A stretch of 64,000 nucleotides of DNA, taken from assembly GCA_003255065.1 (NCBI GenBank), contig QAOA01004544.1:254416-318415 (forward strand). Reading direction: 5' to 3'. Of this stretch, positions 11,911 to 22,359 are shown piece by piece. The stretch's first letter is position 1, and each line of letters opens with the position of its first letter. A program made the translations under genes and the position numbers. Below the pieces are notes generated by a model. That model worked only from the letters and a program-made list of their open reading frames with translations, searched no databases and was not told the origin of the DNA. This stretch comes from Cercis canadensis. Lineage: Eukaryota > Streptophyta > Magnoliopsida > Fabales > Fabaceae.

Positions 11911-13553
11911 TTACAACTTCAGGAAAACGAACTCTTCAATCGTAGGAATTTCCCCAATCTTCTTTAGACTTTCTTTGCTTGGTTGTTCATCTACCCCAAT
12001 TGCCATAACAGCTTGCTTACGCGGAGCAATCCTTCCAACACTCATGAAGCTGACATCGACATTTTCCTGACCCAAAACATTGCCAACCTTTAACATCATA
12101 ACTGGCTGATCCACCTGCCTGCAGAGTATAATGCTACCTTCCAAGCTCACGTCAACATCAAAAGATCCTACCTTTGTCAGGTGGGGCACTCCATCTTTCA
12201 CCCGGCCCTCAACCTTAATCTCCCCAGAATCTGATATGGCACTAGCAAGCCTGGATTCCACATTAGCAATCTGGACCTGGATGAATTCAAGTGGACTCTC
12301 AGGTGAACCATCGAGAATAACTCTTTCCTCAGTTATTCTGAACCCTATCTGTTTAGCAGTGAAGTCAGCATTGACCAGATTCACAAATACATTGGTTATC
12401 ATGGCACGGATAAGGCGAGTGTCAAGATCATCAGGAGCTCTAGCAGAAGCATAAGTAACTTCCACTGTTTTTACACCGCTTCCTCCTGCTACCAACTGGA
12501 CAGCAAGTCTTCCCAGTTTCTCAGCAAGATCAACAAATGGTTTCAGCTCTGTTAACACCTGCAATAAGTAAGCCATTTTGTCGTTAGTTTCCAAACATAC
12601 TTGAGCCAATATTGGGAACCAGGTTCATGCCAGGAGTCACGTGACATGTCTCAGTAGGTGGTTTACAATCAGACTGGCTCATTTTATCCACTCCAAAACT
12701 CCATCTATTCCCAATTCTAGTTAGACAGTGTTTCACTTTCTACAGAATTGGGAAAAGAACAAGAGAAATGGAGAAAAAGGATAAAGATAGCCAGTTAATA
12801 GTACCTCTGCAGGAAACATTGGTGCATTGACTGCAGTAGCAGCAAGCTCCCCTCTCAACACCCCAACAACAGCTTCCGCTATTTCACTAGCCACACCTTC
12901 CTGCTCATCAGTTTCAAAGGTTATGCAACAATTCTGACAAGGGAACAAAAGGTGGCGCTTATAAGTTACAACCAATATCTCAAAATACCTGAGCTTCCAT
13001 GGTACTAGCACCCAGATGAGGTGTTGCAGTGACTTTCTCATGCAGAACCAACTTGCTGTCCTTTGCAGGTGGCTCCTCTAATAAAACATAAAGTACCGGC
13101 TGAAACGAAGAGAAAAATTTATTACTTTCCTCTTTAGTGAACTACTAGTGTTTCAAACATCTCTGATGACAAATACCTGAGCTACAATTCCAGTATCTAG
13201 TGCCCTCATGAGAGCATCCTCATTAATGATTCCTCCACGAGCAACACTGAATATTCTGACTCCTTTTTTCATCTTAGCGAATGTGTCATCATTGAGAACC
13301 TTTGATGTAGCAGGAGTTAGAGGCATGTGAAAAGAGATAAAATCAGCAGTAGCAATGGCTTCATCAAAGCTCACAAGCTCCACACCAATTGCTCGAGCAT
13401 GGTCTGCCAGGGCATAGGGGTCATGTGCAATGACATGCATACCAAGCCCCTTGGCACGGCGAGTAACTTCAGAACCAACCTTCCCAAATCCCATGACAGC
13501 AAGTGTTTTCCCAACAAGGGATACACCCACATACTTATTTCGTTGCCATTCCC
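11911..13553 (-). pseudogene. PGDH: D-3-phosphoglycerate dehydrogenase copy, 5'-incomplete
   Basis: Four minus-strand exons join in phase 0: 13177 to about 13553, 12989-13099, 12805-12900, 11911-12558 (stop at 11911). They encode the NAD-binding domain (GFGKVG, VARGG, PHLGAST with the catalytic His), the intervening domain and the C-terminal ACT domain ending EEFVFLKL. PGDH oxidises 3-phosphoglycerate in the first step of plastid serine synthesis. The transit peptide and first half of the substrate-binding domain, some 200 residues or more, are not found in the 670 bp before the next gene. Two usually constant sites differ: the exon at 13099 opens PVLYVLLEE where the family has a conserved Ala-Ala-Leu-Asp stretch, and the ACT segment reads RQVDQPVMMLKVG, losing glycines. 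No stop codons interrupt the exons. Most likely a decaying copy; a distant 5' exon cannot be ruled out. Confidence 0.75.
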
Positions 13554-14221
13554 CTGGATTGGCATAATATGGTTTAATCAGGAAGCCAGGACTTTATTGA
13601 CTAGAATAACCAGAATGAGGCAGAAACAAAGTCATAATCTTATTTCGCACAAAAGCTTAAAGTAACGACAGTAGATATCATTATAAGCCGTCCTAGGTGC
13701 ACAAAACATCATTTGTACTCAGAAAGGATACACTCATCTAAATTCTTAAATATATAGATAGTCTATCAAAAGCATTCAAGAAAACTTTTGTGCTATACAT
13801 CACCTAGGTATTAGTAGAAAACCAAGCAGATCTCAGCATAAGTACGGAATGAACCATTTATGCATAATTGTTTTTCTGCAAAGTAAGAATCTTGCCTTTT
13901 AGCCAGATGTTAGCTTCAAAAAACTTTTCTCCCCTCAAGCACTTCAGCATATGCATGCAAGTTTGTGAAAGCAAGTAGAAAAATACTCTAATATTCATAA
14001 AGCACTCAACTTCTTTACGGCTAAAAATGAAGAAGCAAATCAATGCAGAACAAAGGAAATGGTGAAGACAAACCAACCCACCCAATCAAGGCTGTTAATA
14101 ACTAGGTAACTTGCTCAACACATCATTGGATTCAGATTTATTTATACTGCTATATTACTATACTTGTAAGGTCAATCAAATTAAAGATATTTAAACTAAC
14201 TATAAATGATAGCTATGTCAA
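13554..14221. other. Non-coding stretch upstream of PGDH exons
   Basis: AT-rich. I searched the minus strand for the missing first PGDH exon and saw nothing resembling it. The sequence just before 13553 looks like an intron 3' end (acceptor CCAG). Confidence 0.5.
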
Positions 14222-16885
14222 TTAATAATTTATGTCCAATATGCTCATTTCACCTTGAATGTGTTCCTTCTTGGGTAGACTGCTTGTCTCCATGTCACTT
14301 ATTGGTGCGATAATCTCCGGGTGTTTGTGTTCTTCATCGACCACAAATGATTGTTCCGTTACCCCTATCTCCCAATTTGCCATAGAAGCATCACAAGGCT
14401 GATAATTCAGGATATCAATGTATACAAAATAAGCCTCAGAAGTCAGGCCCACAAATGTTTGTTCCGTTACCTCCATCTCCCAATTTGCCATAGAAGCAAC
14501 CCGAATCTCATTAATCACAAACTCATAGAGTAGTAAACAAGAAGTTGTCAAAACAAAGAGGAAGTGCGAGCTAAGGATTACAATACTCTTTTTGGACCCC
14601 TGGGACACCTCCATAACATCCTGTATGAAATACCAGGACAAGACCTTTTTTATCAGAAATTCCCTGCCAGTGGTGAGGCAATAAGCTATAAAAAGCATGA
14701 ATAAGGACCAGACATATGGCATCAAAGCAAGGAAGTAATAGTCAAAAATCATTCTCATTATTTCTGGAATAGGAGTAACTGTAACGGCATCTTTTTTATA
14801 ATTTCTAGAGCCACTGCAAAAAAATTTCTTCCTGGATAGAGCTGCAGTTAAGTTTCTAAGCATACTGTCTATCTTCATTTCTCCATGTTTTTCATAATCA
14901 ATCCCATCTCGTGGATCTACACTTCCCCCTGTCTGTCCAGGGTCAACTTCCATATTCTTAGATTCACTTAAAAGAAGAGGGATATCTCCTCCTAAATTTG
15001 AGCTACTCGCTATCTCCAATATATCAGCCCTTAGCGGTCTCATCTTTCCTTGTTCTTGACAGTCACTTTCTTGACCTGGATCTTTGCCTCTCCGGCCAAC
15101 TCCAAGGTTGGATCCTGTCCCACCATGAAAACCATCGTCATCACTTCCTTCATCATCAAAGGATTCATGATCAGAGTCATCATCATCATTAGAAGGTTTG
15201 CTTGTTCCTAAGTGGGTGCTATCTTTCTCAACTTTCAGACTACTCTTGGGTAGAAGAGGAGGATTGTCATCTTTTTCATAACCTTGATAGCCACTTTCTT
15301 GACTCTGAGCTTCACCATCAATTATGTTGTCGCTCTTGGGTAGAAGAAGAGGAACATAATCTTTTTCATAACCTGGATCTTTGCCTCTCCGGCCAACTCC
15401 AAGCTTGCGTCCTGTCCCGCCATGAAAACCATCAACATCACTTCCTTCATCATCAGAGGATTCATGATCAGAGTCGTCGTCATCATCATTAGAAGGTTTG
15501 CTTGTTACTAAGTGGGTGCTATCTTTGTCAACTTTCAGACTACTCTTGGATAGAAGAGGAGGATTGTCATCTTTTTCATAACCTTGATAACCACTTTCTT
15601 GACTCTGAGCTTCATCATCAATTATGTTGTCGCTCTTGGGTAGAAGAAGAGGAACATCATCTTTTTCATAACCTCCAAACCCAGAGCTACCAGCTATCTC
15701 CATGTGACCACTTGATGTTGATGACCTCATATCTTGTTCTTCATGGCCAATTTCTTGACCTGGAACTTCACTCTCCTTTATCTTATCAACATGATCATAA
15801 CTTGCACTTGTTCCTTCATCAGAAGGTCTGCTTACTTCTAAGTGGGTCATGATGATATCTTTGCCTTCCTTCACCACACACTTTGATACAGAATGAACAC
15901 CATCACCTTCTTCTTCTTCTTCTGCAGTATCTCCAGAGACACTGCTTGTATCCATGTAAAGCCTTGGTGGGCCAATCTCCCAGTGATGTTCATCGCCATC
16001 CCATGATTCTTGCCTTACGTCTCTCTCGTCACTGCCATATTCCCCCGTCGAAGCTTCCGAAGTCCGATCCCTAACTCTGAAGATTGGTTCACTTGGTTTG
16101 CTAATCGGGTAAAGGATCTGAGAGGATCCACCTATAGGTTCAGTGATTCTGCTCGGACTTGATCGTAAGTAAACTGTATTAGAAGCAGAATCTGGACTCT
16201 GACCAGCTGTGTCCGTGCCAACCGAGCTCTGATTATCCCTCTGCCTTGTTCTGTCGATGCCTTCATCTTTCTCTAGATATTTCCGGAACATAATGAATAT
16301 AAAGCAAAATAAGAACGTACAGGAAATGTAGAGAGGTTGACTCTTCCCATTTTTGTCTAAGATTGATAGGGAAACCGACATAGCATATCCAAGGCACGCA
16401 GAGAAGAATCCGGCTTCAAACTGGAGGCGCCACGTTCTTGATAAACAGAGGGATGCAATGGCATATAAACATGCTGTGAATAACTTATATGTGCTTATTG
16501 AGTTATGTTGTTCGATGTCCTCTACTTCTATATGAAAGCCTCCATATTGAAGCACATGAAAAAATAGAGCAGGCACAGATAGACACAGATAATTCAAGAC
16601 AACATTTAGAAATAAGTTATTCTTAAACTTATCTTTGATTTCAGAACTAATTAGGAGATTACAGATCAGCAGAAATGGCACCAAATGCTGGGCCACAAGC
16701 AGAACAGCACTGACTAGCCATTCTTGCTCTGTTGCACCAAATACTTTCTTGAGATCTTGATTCCGGTGTAAAGAGTTGCTCGCGAAGACATTTGCAAGAA
16801 AAGCCAGAATCGGCCAAGCCCAAACCCAAGGGTTCTCTTCTTCTGTTGTGTCGGAAGTTCTGTATGCTATGGGAAGGGGTGGCAT
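14222..16885 (-). CDS. Unrecognised polytopic membrane protein with acidic tandem repeats, 887 aa
   Basis: A single uninterrupted frame of 2664 nt from ATG 16885. I do not recognise the family. Residues about 18-200 contain six hydrophobic segments (e.g. VWAWPILAFLANVFA, LFTACLYAIASLCL, YISCTFLFCFIFIMF). A long hydrophilic Ser/Asp/Glu-rich region follows, with an EEEEE run and two 99-100-residue direct repeats (DNA 15074-15670) containing YEKDD, PLLLPKS, NDDDD and GRRGKDPG. Two more hydrophobic segments lie near the C-terminus (FLALMPYVWSLFMLFIAYC, SHFLFVLTTSCLLLYEFV). A second small duplication near the end repeats ASMANWE about 108 bp apart. Inferred topology: N-terminal 6-helix bundle, soluble acidic loop, C-terminal hairpin. 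An 887-codon frame without stops over such biased sequence argues for selection. Function unknown. Confidence 0.7.
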   Translation of the reverse strand: MPPLPIAYRTSDTTEEENPWVWAWPILAFLANVFASNSLHRNQDLKKVFGATEQEWLVSAVLLVAQHLVPFLLICNLLISSEIKDKFKNNLFLNVVLNYLCLSVPALFFHVLQYGGFHIEVEDIEQHNSISTYKLFTACLYAIASLCLSRTWRLQFEAGFFSACLGYAMSVSLSILDKNGKSQPLYISCTFLFCFIFIMFRKYLEKDEGIDRTRQRDNQSSVGTDTAGQSPDSASNTVYLRSSPSRITEPIGGSSQILYPISKPSEPIFRVRDRTSEASTGEYGSDERDVRQESWDGDEHHWEIGPPRLYMDTSSVSGDTAEEEEEGDGVHSVSKCVVKEGKDIIMTHLEVSRPSDEGTSASYDHVDKIKESEVPGQEIGHEEQDMRSSTSSGHMEIAGSSGFGGYEKDDVPLLLPKSDNIIDDEAQSQESGYQGYEKDDNPPLLSKSSLKVDKDSTHLVTSKPSNDDDDDSDHESSDDEGSDVDGFHGGTGRKLGVGRRGKDPGYEKDYVPLLLPKSDNIIDGEAQSQESGYQGYEKDDNPPLLPKSSLKVEKDSTHLGTSKPSNDDDDSDHESFDDEGSDDDGFHGGTGSNLGVGRRGKDPGQESDCQEQGKMRPLRADILEIASSSNLGGDIPLLLSESKNMEVDPGQTGGSVDPRDGIDYEKHGEMKIDSMLRNLTAALSRKKFFCSGSRNYKKDAVTVTPIPEIMRMIFDYYFLALMPYVWSLFMLFIAYCLTTGREFLIKKVLSWYFIQDVMEVSQGSKKSIVILSSHFLFVLTTSCLLLYEFVINEIRVASMANWEMEVTEQTFVGLTSEAYFVYIDILNYQPCDASMANWEIGVTEQSFVVDEEHKHPEIIAPISDMETSSLPKKEHIQGEMSILDINY
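14355..14505 (-). repeat. Short coding duplication, period about 108 bp
   Basis: CTCCCAATTTGCCATAGAAG occurs twice about 108 bp apart, encoding the paired ASMANWE segments at the C-terminus of the membrane protein. Confidence 0.75.
15074..15670 (-). repeat. 300-bp coding tandem repeat, 2 units
   Basis: Units at 15371-15670 and 15074-15370 are nearly identical. They differ by one codon in an Asp run (five versus four) and by a handful of substitutions. Each unit contains two shorter related motifs starting GYEKDD or YEKDY. Phase is kept (300 and 297 bp). Confidence 0.9.
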
Positions 16886-17097
16886 CGTTTTTCGGTGAAG
16901 GGAAGTGGAAATCGCAGATGACAGAGGAAGCAGAAAAGTGAAAGTAGATCCAAATACTACACGCTGCTAAGGAGAGAAAGAGAAGTTAGGGATTTCAGCT
17001 TAGGAGAGAACGAGATAAGAGAGGAGAGGATTTGCGATTTCTGAACTGAGCACGACTGATGCGTCTAGGGATTTATACTTGAAAATAACCAAACCAC
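16886..17097 (-). promoter_or_regulatory. 5' leader and proximal promoter of the membrane-protein gene
   Basis: The 210 bp upstream of ATG 16885 are purine-rich on the plus strand (GAGAGAAAG, GAGAACGAGATAAGAGAGGAG), so the transcript leader would be pyrimidine-rich. Repeat family R begins at about 17098. Confidence 0.4.
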
Positions 17098-17710
17098 GGG
17101 GCGGAATCCAGTGATGTTGCTAAATAACATGAGCTGGTACTGTTGCTAAAACTTCAGCCCTCTAATTTAATTTAATATTCATTTATGATTTGTGTTGTAT
17201 CACTTCACCGAGTGATTCTTCTGAATAATGTATATCTGCAAACTAATTACACATATAAAACACATTTCAAACTATTTTCACAACTACGGTAATTTTTTTT
17301 TTTACTTTTTCTCTTCAGTGTCGCATTTTGAACCGTAATGAGGAGCCGAATTTTTGTTTGAGGCTCCTTTAAGGAGCCGAATTTTGGCATAAAGGAATTT
17401 TTTTTTTTTTTTTAATTTTCAAGAGGGAGTCGAATTTTGGCTCCCTCCTCCTTTAAGGAGCCGAATTTTGGCATAAAAGAAATTTTTTTTTTTATTTTCA
17501 AGAGGGAGTCGAATTATGAGGGATAGGGGGAGCCGAATTTTGGCATGCCAATTTTTTTTTTNGGAGCCGAATTTTGGCTTGCAATTTTTTTTTTTTTTTA
17601 ATTGTTGCTGTGAGGAGTCGAATTTTGCCATCAGTAGGGAGTCGAATTTTGGCTCCCTCCTCCTTTAAGGAGCCGAATTTTGCCATGCAAATTTTTTTTT
17701 TTTTTTTTTT
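17098..17710 (+). repeat. Repeat family R, copy 1: GGAGCCGAATTTTGGC array with poly-T spacers
   Basis: Sequence from about 17098 matches the block at 30915-32110 in the same orientation. From 17340 it contains about ten variants of GGAGCCGAATTTTGGCAT or GGAGTCGAATTTTGGC, separated by T runs of 9-20. Several are arranged as GGCTCC-TTTAA-GGAGCC, able to form hairpins. Single N at 17562; the array runs into the assembly gap at 17711. Confidence 0.8.
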
Positions 17711-18473
17711 NNNNNNNNNNNNNNNNNNNNNNNNNNNNNNNNNNNNNNNNNNNNNNNNNNNNNNNNNNNNNNNNNNNNNNNNNNNNNNNNNNNNNNNNNN
17801 NNNNNNNNNNNNNNNNNNNNNNNNNNNNNNNNNNNNNNNNNNNNNNNNNNNNNNNNNNNNNNNNNNNNNNNNNNNNNNNNNNNNNNNNNNNNNNNNNNNN
17901 NNNNNNNNNNNNNNNNNNNNNNNNNNNNNNNNNNNNNNNNNNNNNNNNNNNNNNNNNNNNNNNNNNNNNNNNNNNNNNNNNNNNNNNNNNNNNNNNNNNN
18001 NNNNNNNNNNNNNNNNNNNNNNNNNNNNNNNNNNNNNNNNNNNNNNNNNNNNNNNNNNNNNNNNNNNNNNNNNNNNNNNNNNNNNNNNNNNNNNNNNNNN
18101 NNNNNNNNNNNNNNNNNNNNNNNNNNNNNNNNNNNNNNNNNNNNNNNNNNNNNNNNNNNNNNNNNNNNNNNNNNNNNNNNNNNNNNNNNNNNNNNNNNNN
18201 NNNNNNNNNNNNNNNNNNNNNNNNNNNNNNNNNNNNNNNNNNNNNNNNNNNNNNNNNNNNNNNNNNNNNNNNNNNNNNNNNNNNNNNNNNNNNNNNNNNN
18301 NNNNNNNNNNNNNNNNNNNNNNNNNNNNNNNNNNNNNNNNNNNNNNNNNNNNNNNNNNNNNNNNNNNNNNNNNNNNNNNNNNNNNNNNNNNNNNNNNNNN
18401 NNNNNNNNNNNNNNNNNNNNNNNNNNNNNNNNNNNNNNNNNNNNNNNNNNNNNNNNNNNNNNNNNNNNNNNNN
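17711..18473. other. Assembly gap (763 N)
   Basis: A run of N directly after a long T run inside the repeat array. Any protein drawn across it is meaningless. Confidence 1.
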
Positions 18474-18644
18474 ATTAGATTAGTCATAGAAACATTCCTG
18501 TAGATATAATTAATATGATGTGAATTTTGATATTATGCAACAAAGTAAATAAAGTATAAAACAATAATATTTGTTTGATATTTATACTTTATGTATTATA
18601 ATGTAGAGATATATTTTAACTTATTAATTTGATATTTTAAACAG

Positions 18645-20299
18645 GGAAATATATTATTGCACACTCGTAGTCATGTTAGTTGCGACTTACCAGATGACCC
18701 ACGAGTGTTGCATTATGTGGATATAGCTGGATTTGGAGGTGTCGCAAGAATGCATTCTATTCACTTGGATAAATCACTGGTTCAAGCACTAGTTGAGCGA
18801 TGGAGGCCAGAGACGCACACATTCCACATGCCAATCGGAGAATGCACCATTACTTTACAGGATGTGGAAGTGCTTTTAGAACTACCAGTTGATGGGGATG
18901 CAGTGACTGGGTGCACACACTATGACCCACATAGACTATGTCATGAATTACTTGGTGTAGTACCTCCAGAAGGCGCCATTCGCGGTTCAAGGGTGCTACT
19001 TAGCTGGCTTGAAAGTCAGTTTGAGGAGTGTCCTGCTAATGCCCCAGATGAAATTGTGCAGCAATATGCGAGGGCATACATCCTGAGGCTGCTTGGTGGG
19101 TGGCTGGTCCCTGACCACACAGGGACTCTAGTGCTTGTAATGTTTTTAAAATTATTGGAGAACATACATTATGTTAGCGGTTATAGTTGGGGATCTGCAG
19201 TTCTTGCTTGTTTATATAGACAGCTATGCACCAGTTGCATGGAGGGAGCAAAAGAAATAGTTGGTTGTTTAACATTATTGGTCATATGGGCTTGGGAGAG
19301 GTTCCCCACTATAGCTCTAACACGAGTCACGGACTGCAATTTGAATTTGGGCCCACTTGGCATGCGGTAAGTTTATATTATTAGACAAATATTATTTTAT
19401 ATATTTTAGTGGTTAATATTTTTTAAGTGTATTGTGTTTAATATTTGCGCATAACATTTACATCGTAGGTGGAATGTTGATTTGGATTGTAGAGACGTCC
19501 TGTATCATAACATCAGAGGATACCGGAATGCCTTTGATAGATTGAGAGATGACGAGATGAGATTTAGTACTTATTAATATCGAGAAGCATGTTGTATTTT
19601 TTTTTTATGTATAATTAAAAGTATTTAACTGTGTATTTGTTTATAGTATTTTCAAATAATATGGCGACCTTACTCCGATGAAATATTACGTCAGTTGCCT
19701 GGATATTGCGTTGTTGGCGCTACCATTTGGCTTGCTCGGGTCCCTCTCATTTGTTTTGTCATTGTGGAAACACAATATCCTGATCGAGTTTTGCGCCAAT
19801 TTGGGGGGCAACAGAACATCCCTTGGTCAATGATTTATGATAAGAATCTGCATGCGTTAACGATGAGGGGAAAACAATTGAAAAATTGGGAACAATTCCA
19901 CCATACACACATTGCGGTATGGGATGAGCGCAGAAACCAATGTTGGCAAGTCCAGTTGTTGAATATCCCAATTGCAGCTGACTACCTGCCATGGTATCAA
20001 CGCATTACTCGTAGATGGATGTGTGCACACAATGTTGTAGCGGACAATCAGGTAATAATTTTATCCAATTTACAGTACGTTTGTTTCATGATTCCTTGAT
20101 AATTAAATTATAATGAGTATTCATTATTTATAAACAGGCGCCTCCAATTGATCATCAGCCACCCCCGCAATGGCAGCCTCCACCTGTACAGCAGCCCCCT
20201 CCACCATTCCAAGGGCCTCCTCCTCCATCCCAAGGGTAATCATCTCATTGTCAGCTAACTCCTGAGGAATGGACCGCTTTTCACTTCGAACAGATGTAG
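18645..20299 (+). pseudogene. Plant mobile domain (PMD / aminotransferase-like) gene, decayed
   Basis: Exons: 18645-19366 (5' side open towards the gap), 19469-19556, 19647-20051, 20138-20239. The product matches PMD-family proteins: HLDKSLVQALVERWRPETHTF, GECTITLQDVEVLLELPVDG, then IIWRPYSDEILRQLPGYC and LPWYQRITRRW, ending in a Pro-rich tail. PMD proteins include the MAIL1/MAIN and PP7-long-form group and many transposon-carried relatives. Two lesions are visible. The donor after 19556 reads AT where phase and alignment require GT. A TAA at 20237 interrupts a frame that otherwise stays open for 19 more codons to TAG at 20297-20299. It abuts the inverted NHD1 copy. Likely a transposon-derived or relict gene, not functional as assembled. 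Confidence 0.75.
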
Positions 20300-20312
20300 T
20301 TAAAAAAGAACT

Positions 20313-21713
20313 TGAAGATCAACTATTTCAACAATGGTCATTGCACCAAGCAAGAAAAATACTATTTCACTGACTTCTGCAGATGCATGTGATAACTCTG
20401 ATACAGCTACATCAGTTGAAGGAGCCTACAGAAACAGAAAGAAGGAAGAGCATAGTAAAAATCTAATCAAGAAGGGAGAGATAAAGACTAGGTTATACAT
20501 GCAGAGATACTATCTGCATAGGGACACTGACCACTGGGAGACGGAGATTATGAATGATGAAGACATAATTAAACCTAATAATTTTCTATCTTTTTGTACA
20601 TCAATTGACAGAAATAGCATCATTTTTTAAATAGTAATATCAGTGCAAATCTCATTTCTCAATGTTGGATGCGATCAAATCATGGGCAAATAAAAAGGCC
20701 AAATGCTGTATAGCTAAAAGAGTAGTGTTATACTAACGTGCCTGTATTATGTTTACGGTAACCACCACTAAAGCACTACTGAAATTTACACATGCATCTG
20801 CGAATAGATGCATCAAGTACATATCACTTTGTGATGTGTCCTATGTTGCGTCTGACAAAAGCTTATAAGTGCAACCTAAATCACAAAAGTAGGACAAAGA
20901 ACATAGTATATTACTTCTGACTAATTAAAAATTCACTGATAGTGTAGTAGCACAAAGATGGACATTACCCCAATACTCCGTATTACCCATAGGCTTACAG
21001 CCATCAATAGTCCAACTCCACTTTTATTGAAGGCCAGAGATTCTTCAAAAATGATGCCTGCATATCCTATTCCAAATAAAATTGCCATAGCAACATCCTG
21101 TGATGCAAGGTCATGTAAAATTATAGTTAGAATAAAGCATAACAAGAAACATTTGCCTTACTATGAAACAAACAGAACCTACGATCAGGTAAGAGGGCAT
21201 TGATAGACCTGATTAGCTGCTACCCAAGACTGGTTAATTGCCAGTGCTCCAGTTCCAGCCGCTGCAAATATTGCAAGAGCTTTCAGAAAATCAGTCTTGG
21301 GCCTGTAAGTGTCTTCAAAATCTTCTGAGCTTGTTTCATCAACTGAACAGATGGGATCGCAAGATCCAGATTCTGGCCTCAAGTCCTGATATTGATAACG
21401 TTGGCAAAGTGATGTTCTGTGTGAGCATTAACTTATGAGAAGCACACACTAGAATTCTAGTAAAACTATAAGAAATCTATAAAATATTCATTACTTTTAA
21501 CTGACTGAATCACTGGAAGCAAAGATTCGCAGTGCTGCATGTCACCTCCTTGATATAAATTGTAATCGAGATATCAACTAAGCTAATTTCAAATGAAAAA
21601 TTTAATAAATTTTCAGTATTACAGCAAACTTCGGATTTGTCACAGATTACTTAAATACCGTTGACCGATATTTTTCCAGCCAACGTTCTATATCCAAATT
21701 CAAAAATGAGCAA
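20313..21713 (-). pseudogene. NHD1: Inverted partial copy of NHD1 (exons 2, 3 and part of 4)
   Basis: Reverse complement of 1363-1416 plus 6409-7748, about 1.4 kb at high identity. Exon equivalents: 21209-21385, 20969-21097 and 20313-20425 (truncated), all with intact splice sites and open frame. Differences are small, e.g. AANQ for APNQ at the end of exon 2 and SHASAEVSE for RHTSAEVSE in exon 4. The Copia element is absent, so this is the empty-site version of intron 1. Exon 1 and exons 5-10 are missing. It cannot make an antiporter. Confidence 0.92.
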
Positions 21714-22359
21714 CTTACATTTTTTAAAGGCTGCCTTTTAAAAAAATTTGCTACTTTTTTAGGGGTGCTTGGAGCCATGTTAAGTGATGTTTTTAGATGC
21801 TCTATGTGCTTTTTAAAAGCACAAGCAGAAGCACTACCAAGCTCATCCCAAGTCTAATTTTAGTTGTAATAGGTCCAGTCCCCCATTCAAGTACCTTCCT
21901 TTCAGTTCTGGTTGAGAAAGAAAGAAATTTTACAGCGTTCTCAAATTCTATTTGCAAATTTTGGATTTTCTCTCCCTTTCTTTCATAAAAAATAAAATTC
22001 CTTTCAATATTGTGAGGAAAAGCTTTTTACTTTAGTAAGACAACAAAAGTTAAGCCTCTAAACTGGCTATTTTGAAGCAACTGATAAAGATGTTTGTGCT
22101 AAAGCAGATGCATCTGAAAATATAGCTATAGTCTTTGTTTCAAATTGTCTCCTTATGTTCCTTTTACAATTATATTCTGATTGATTCTAGGGAATAATGC
22201 CAAAAGGCAATCAGTTTTAACTATTTTTAGTTTGGCTTCGTAGTCCTGTGTTTAGTGTTTATGATGCTTCTTCTTTCTTTTTGATCGGGGGAGGGGGTGA
22301 AGTATTGTTGAAATAACTTAAAAGTTAGTAAGCTAATAGTGAAGTTGGCCTTGCTCTAG
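21714..22359. other. Replacement segment between the inverted NHD1 and SEP1 copies
   Basis: In the parent locus this interval would hold NHD1 exon 1, the shared promoter and SEP1 exons 1-2. None is found here. The first about 150 bp (GGGGTGCTTGGAGCCATGTT; TTTTTAAAAGCACAAGCAG) look like a small non-autonomous transposon remnant. The remainder up to the acceptor at 22359 may be SEP1 intron 2. I could not compare it, since the parent intron lies outside the window. Confidence 0.4.

Noticed and set aside
15202..15852. Plus-strand frames rich in His and Leu with repeats
   Set aside because: Complement of the acidic repeat region of the membrane-protein gene; no independent support.
17340..17710. 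CRISPR-like array of regularly spaced repeats
   Set aside because: Plant nuclear DNA; spacers are T runs and units are irregular.
17498..18503. Long open frames across the N gap at 17711-18473
   Set aside because: They exist only because Ns translate as unknown residues; the ends are poly-T/poly-A derived.
20334..20630. 98-codon plus-strand frame with a near-identical twin at 7437-7733 (minus)
   Set aside because: Antisense to NHD1 exon 4 and its intron; conserved only because the segment was duplicated.
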